A stretch of DNA of 7,466 nucleotides, taken from NCBI GenBank assembly GCA_002291875.1, contig DBAV01000114.1, positions 1,312-8,777 of the forward strand, in the 5' to 3' direction. Position 1 is the stretch's first letter, and each line of letters begins with the position of its first letter. A program made the translations under genes and the position numbers. Of this stretch, positions 6,133 to 7,466 are shown in pieces. The notes under the pieces were generated by a model. It saw nothing but the letters and a program-made list of their open reading frames with translations. It made no database searches and was not told the origin of the DNA. Origin of the DNA: Hyphomonadaceae bacterium UBA1001. GTDB taxonomy: Bacteria; Pseudomonadota; Alphaproteobacteria; Caulobacterales; Aquidulcibacteraceae.

Positions 6133-6648
6133 ATGAGTGCGATCGACAAGGAGGTGTTTCCGCGCGGCGCCCTGATCGGCGCTGCGGCCCTGATTGCGCT
6201 GACGCTGGTGGCTGCGGCCGGCGGCCGCTGGCAGCAGGTGCACGCGCCCACACCGCCGCCCTTTGCCGGCATCGCCGTCCAGGAGAGCGTGGATCTGCGC
6301 TTTGAGGACCGTGACGATGGATCGGTGGTGGTGCGCAATGCTGCCGACGGCGCCCTGCTTCAGCATGTGACGCCCAATGAGGGGGCCTTCCTGCGCATCA
6401 TGATGCGCAACTTCGTCAAGCATCGCGCGGTGCGCGGGCAGGGGTCGACCCAACCCTTTCGGCTGACGCTCTATGTCGATGGCCGCCTGATCGTTTCCGA
6501 TCCGGTATCGGGGCGCCATGCGGACCTGCGGGCCTTTGGTGTCGACCAGCACAAGGCGTTCGCGCGCCTCTTGCCTTCGGCTGCGATGGCGGCAGCGCGG
6601 AGCGCGACGACAGCGGCGGCGGGCGTATCCGCCTCGCGCCCGGGCTGA
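6133..6648 (+). CDS. puhC: PuhC, photosynthetic complex assembly protein
   Basis: The 171-residue protein has one N-terminal membrane anchor (about 12-29, GALIGAAALIALTLVAAA) and a soluble, probably periplasmic, domain. Family features include VQESVDLRFEDRDDGSVVVRNAADG (49-73), EGAFLRIMMRNFVKHRAVRG (83-102), QPFRLTLYVDGRLIVSDPVSGR (107-128) and DLRAFGVDQHKAFARLL (131-147). PuhC of Rhodobacter capsulatus is about 162 residues and is needed for normal RC-LH1 assembly and photosynthetic growth. The last 22 residues are Ala/Ser-rich and probably unstructured. GGAGG (6122-6126) is six bases before ATG. It follows puhB by 44 bases, the largest gap in this operon, and puhE follows after 13. Confidence 0.92.
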   Translation: MSAIDKEVFPRGALIGAAALIALTLVAAAGGRWQQVHAPTPPPFAGIAVQESVDLRFEDRDDGSVVVRNAADGALLQHVTPNEGAFLRIMMRNFVKHRAVRGQGSTQPFRLTLYVDGRLIVSDPVSGRHADLRAFGVDQHKAFARLLPSAAMAAARSATTAAAGVSASRPG

Positions 6649-6661
6649 AGGAGTGGAGGCG

Positions 6662-7466
6662 ATGGCTCCGGCCGACCTGTTCGGGCCCGTCGCCGCGGCG
6701 GTTTTCGCCTGGTGGTTCAGCACCGGGCTGGTGCTGCTGCTGCTGCGCCTCCCGAGGCGCTGGCATGACGGGGCGCTGCTGGTGCTGGGCGTTGCGGCGC
6801 TGGCGTCTGTGGCGTCCATTGCCGTTCTTGCACGAAAGGACGACGCGGGCGCTACTTTGGCCGGCTTCATGTGCACGCTGGTGGTCTGGGGATGGAATGA
6901 GGCAGCCTTCCTGACCGGGCGCATCACCGGGCCGCGGCCGCTGGCGTGCCCGCCCGGTGCAGTTGGCTGGCAGCGGTTCGCTTATGCGACGGCGGCGGTC
7001 CTGCATCACGAACTGGCGTTGGCCGCGACCTTCGTTGTGGTGCTGGCGCTGGTATGGGGCACGCCGGACCCGGTGGCCGCCTGGACGTTCGGGGTGCTGT
7101 TCGTGATGCGGCTGAGCGCCAAGATGAACCTGTTCCTTGGCGTTCCGAACATGACCGACGAGTTCATGCCGGCCCATCTGGATCACCTGCGCAGCTATTT
7201 TCCGGCCCGGCCCGCAACGCCCCTTATGGCGGTGTCGCTGGTGGGTGGGGGCGCGGCGGCGATCGCACTGCTTGTGGCCGCATTGTCCGCGCCTGCCGGT
7301 TCTGCGCACGCGATGGCGATGACCCTGGTGTTCGCGCTGATGACCCTCGCCGTGCTCGAGCATGTCTTTCTGCTGGTGCGTTTCCGCGACAGCACGCTGT
7401 GGACGTGGGCGCTGCCGGGCCGACGCCTGCCGGCCGCCGCAGGACCGCGCGCGGTGCGCCCTGCGC
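6662..7466 (+). CDS. puhE: PuhE, photosynthetic complex assembly protein 2 (DUF3623 family; 3' end cut by window edge)
   Basis: 268 codons are open from ATG 6662 to the window end with no stop. The usual length is around 270-280, so only a few residues should be missing. The protein is a polytopic membrane protein with about seven or eight hydrophobic segments (near 9-28, 37-55, 64-80, 105-134, 138-150, 187-212, 218-240). The characteristic stretches are GFMCTLVVWGWNEAAFLTGRITGPR (68-92), VLHHELAL (113-120) and RLSAKMNLFLGVPNMTDEFMPAHLDHLRSYF (150-180). These charged and His-rich loops are the family hallmark. The molecular role is not established; relatives modulate photosynthetic complex formation. 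AAGGAG (6648-6653) lies eight bases before the start; a second GGAGG (6655-6659) is too close to be used well. In Rhodobacter acsF follows puhE; what follows here is not visible. Confidence 0.9.
   Translation, partial: MAPADLFGPVAAAVFAWWFSTGLVLLLLRLPRRWHDGALLVLGVAALASVASIAVLARKDDAGATLAGFMCTLVVWGWNEAAFLTGRITGPRPLACPPGAVGWQRFAYATAAVLHHELALAATFVVVLALVWGTPDPVAAWTFGVLFVMRLSAKMNLFLGVPNMTDEFMPAHLDHLRSYFPARPATPLMAVSLVGGGAAAIALLVAALSAPAGSAHAMAMTLVFALMTLAVLEHVFLLVRFRDSTLWTWALPGRRLPAAAGPRAVRPA

Noticed and set aside
5656..7363. Long minus-strand frames across puhB, puhC and puhE (423 and 315 codons)
   Set aside because: They are antisense to conserved genes, overlap each other, and have low-complexity Arg/Pro/Ser content with no family features.

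Overview
The window is part of a photosynthesis gene cluster from a GC-rich anoxygenic phototrophic bacterium. The gene set and order (ppsR and ppaA divergent from bchF, then lhaA, puhA, puhB, puhC, puhE) fit a purple bacterium, most likely an alphaproteobacterium of the Rhodobacterales or a close group. I cannot name the genus from this sequence. No mobile element, RNA gene, CRISPR array or large repeat is visible, and coding density is very high.

Left arm (1-2281, minus strand): a two-gene regulatory unit. ppaA/aerR, a cobalamin-binding-type antirepressor, comes first and is followed 27 bases later by ppsR, the redox-responsive repressor of photosynthesis genes. ppsR runs off the left edge and lacks only its last few residues.

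Centre (2282-2529): a 248-base divergent intergenic region. It holds an 18-base near-perfect palindrome (2464-2481) that looks like a PpsR box (TGT-N12-ACA with one mismatch). The box overlaps a TTGACA -35 hexamer upstream of bchF. This suggests that the repressor encoded next door controls the right arm, and perhaps its own unit.

Right arm (2530 to end, plus strand): one tightly packed operon of bchF (bacteriochlorophyllide hydratase), lhaA (light-harvesting 1 assembly transporter-like protein), puhA (reaction-centre H subunit), puhB, puhC and puhE (assembly factors for the reaction centre and LH1). Junctions are 4-base overlaps at bchF/lhaA and puhA/puhB, or gaps of 13-44 bases. puhE runs off the right edge. 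Together these genes make a late pigment step and build the RC-LH1 core complex.

The most notable point is what is absent. In the well-known purple bacterial clusters, bchF is followed by bchN-bchB-bchH-bchL-bchM before lhaA. Here bchF overlaps lhaA directly through ATGA, so those five pigment genes must lie elsewhere or be missing. I found no wholly new system; the unusual points are variations on a known cluster.
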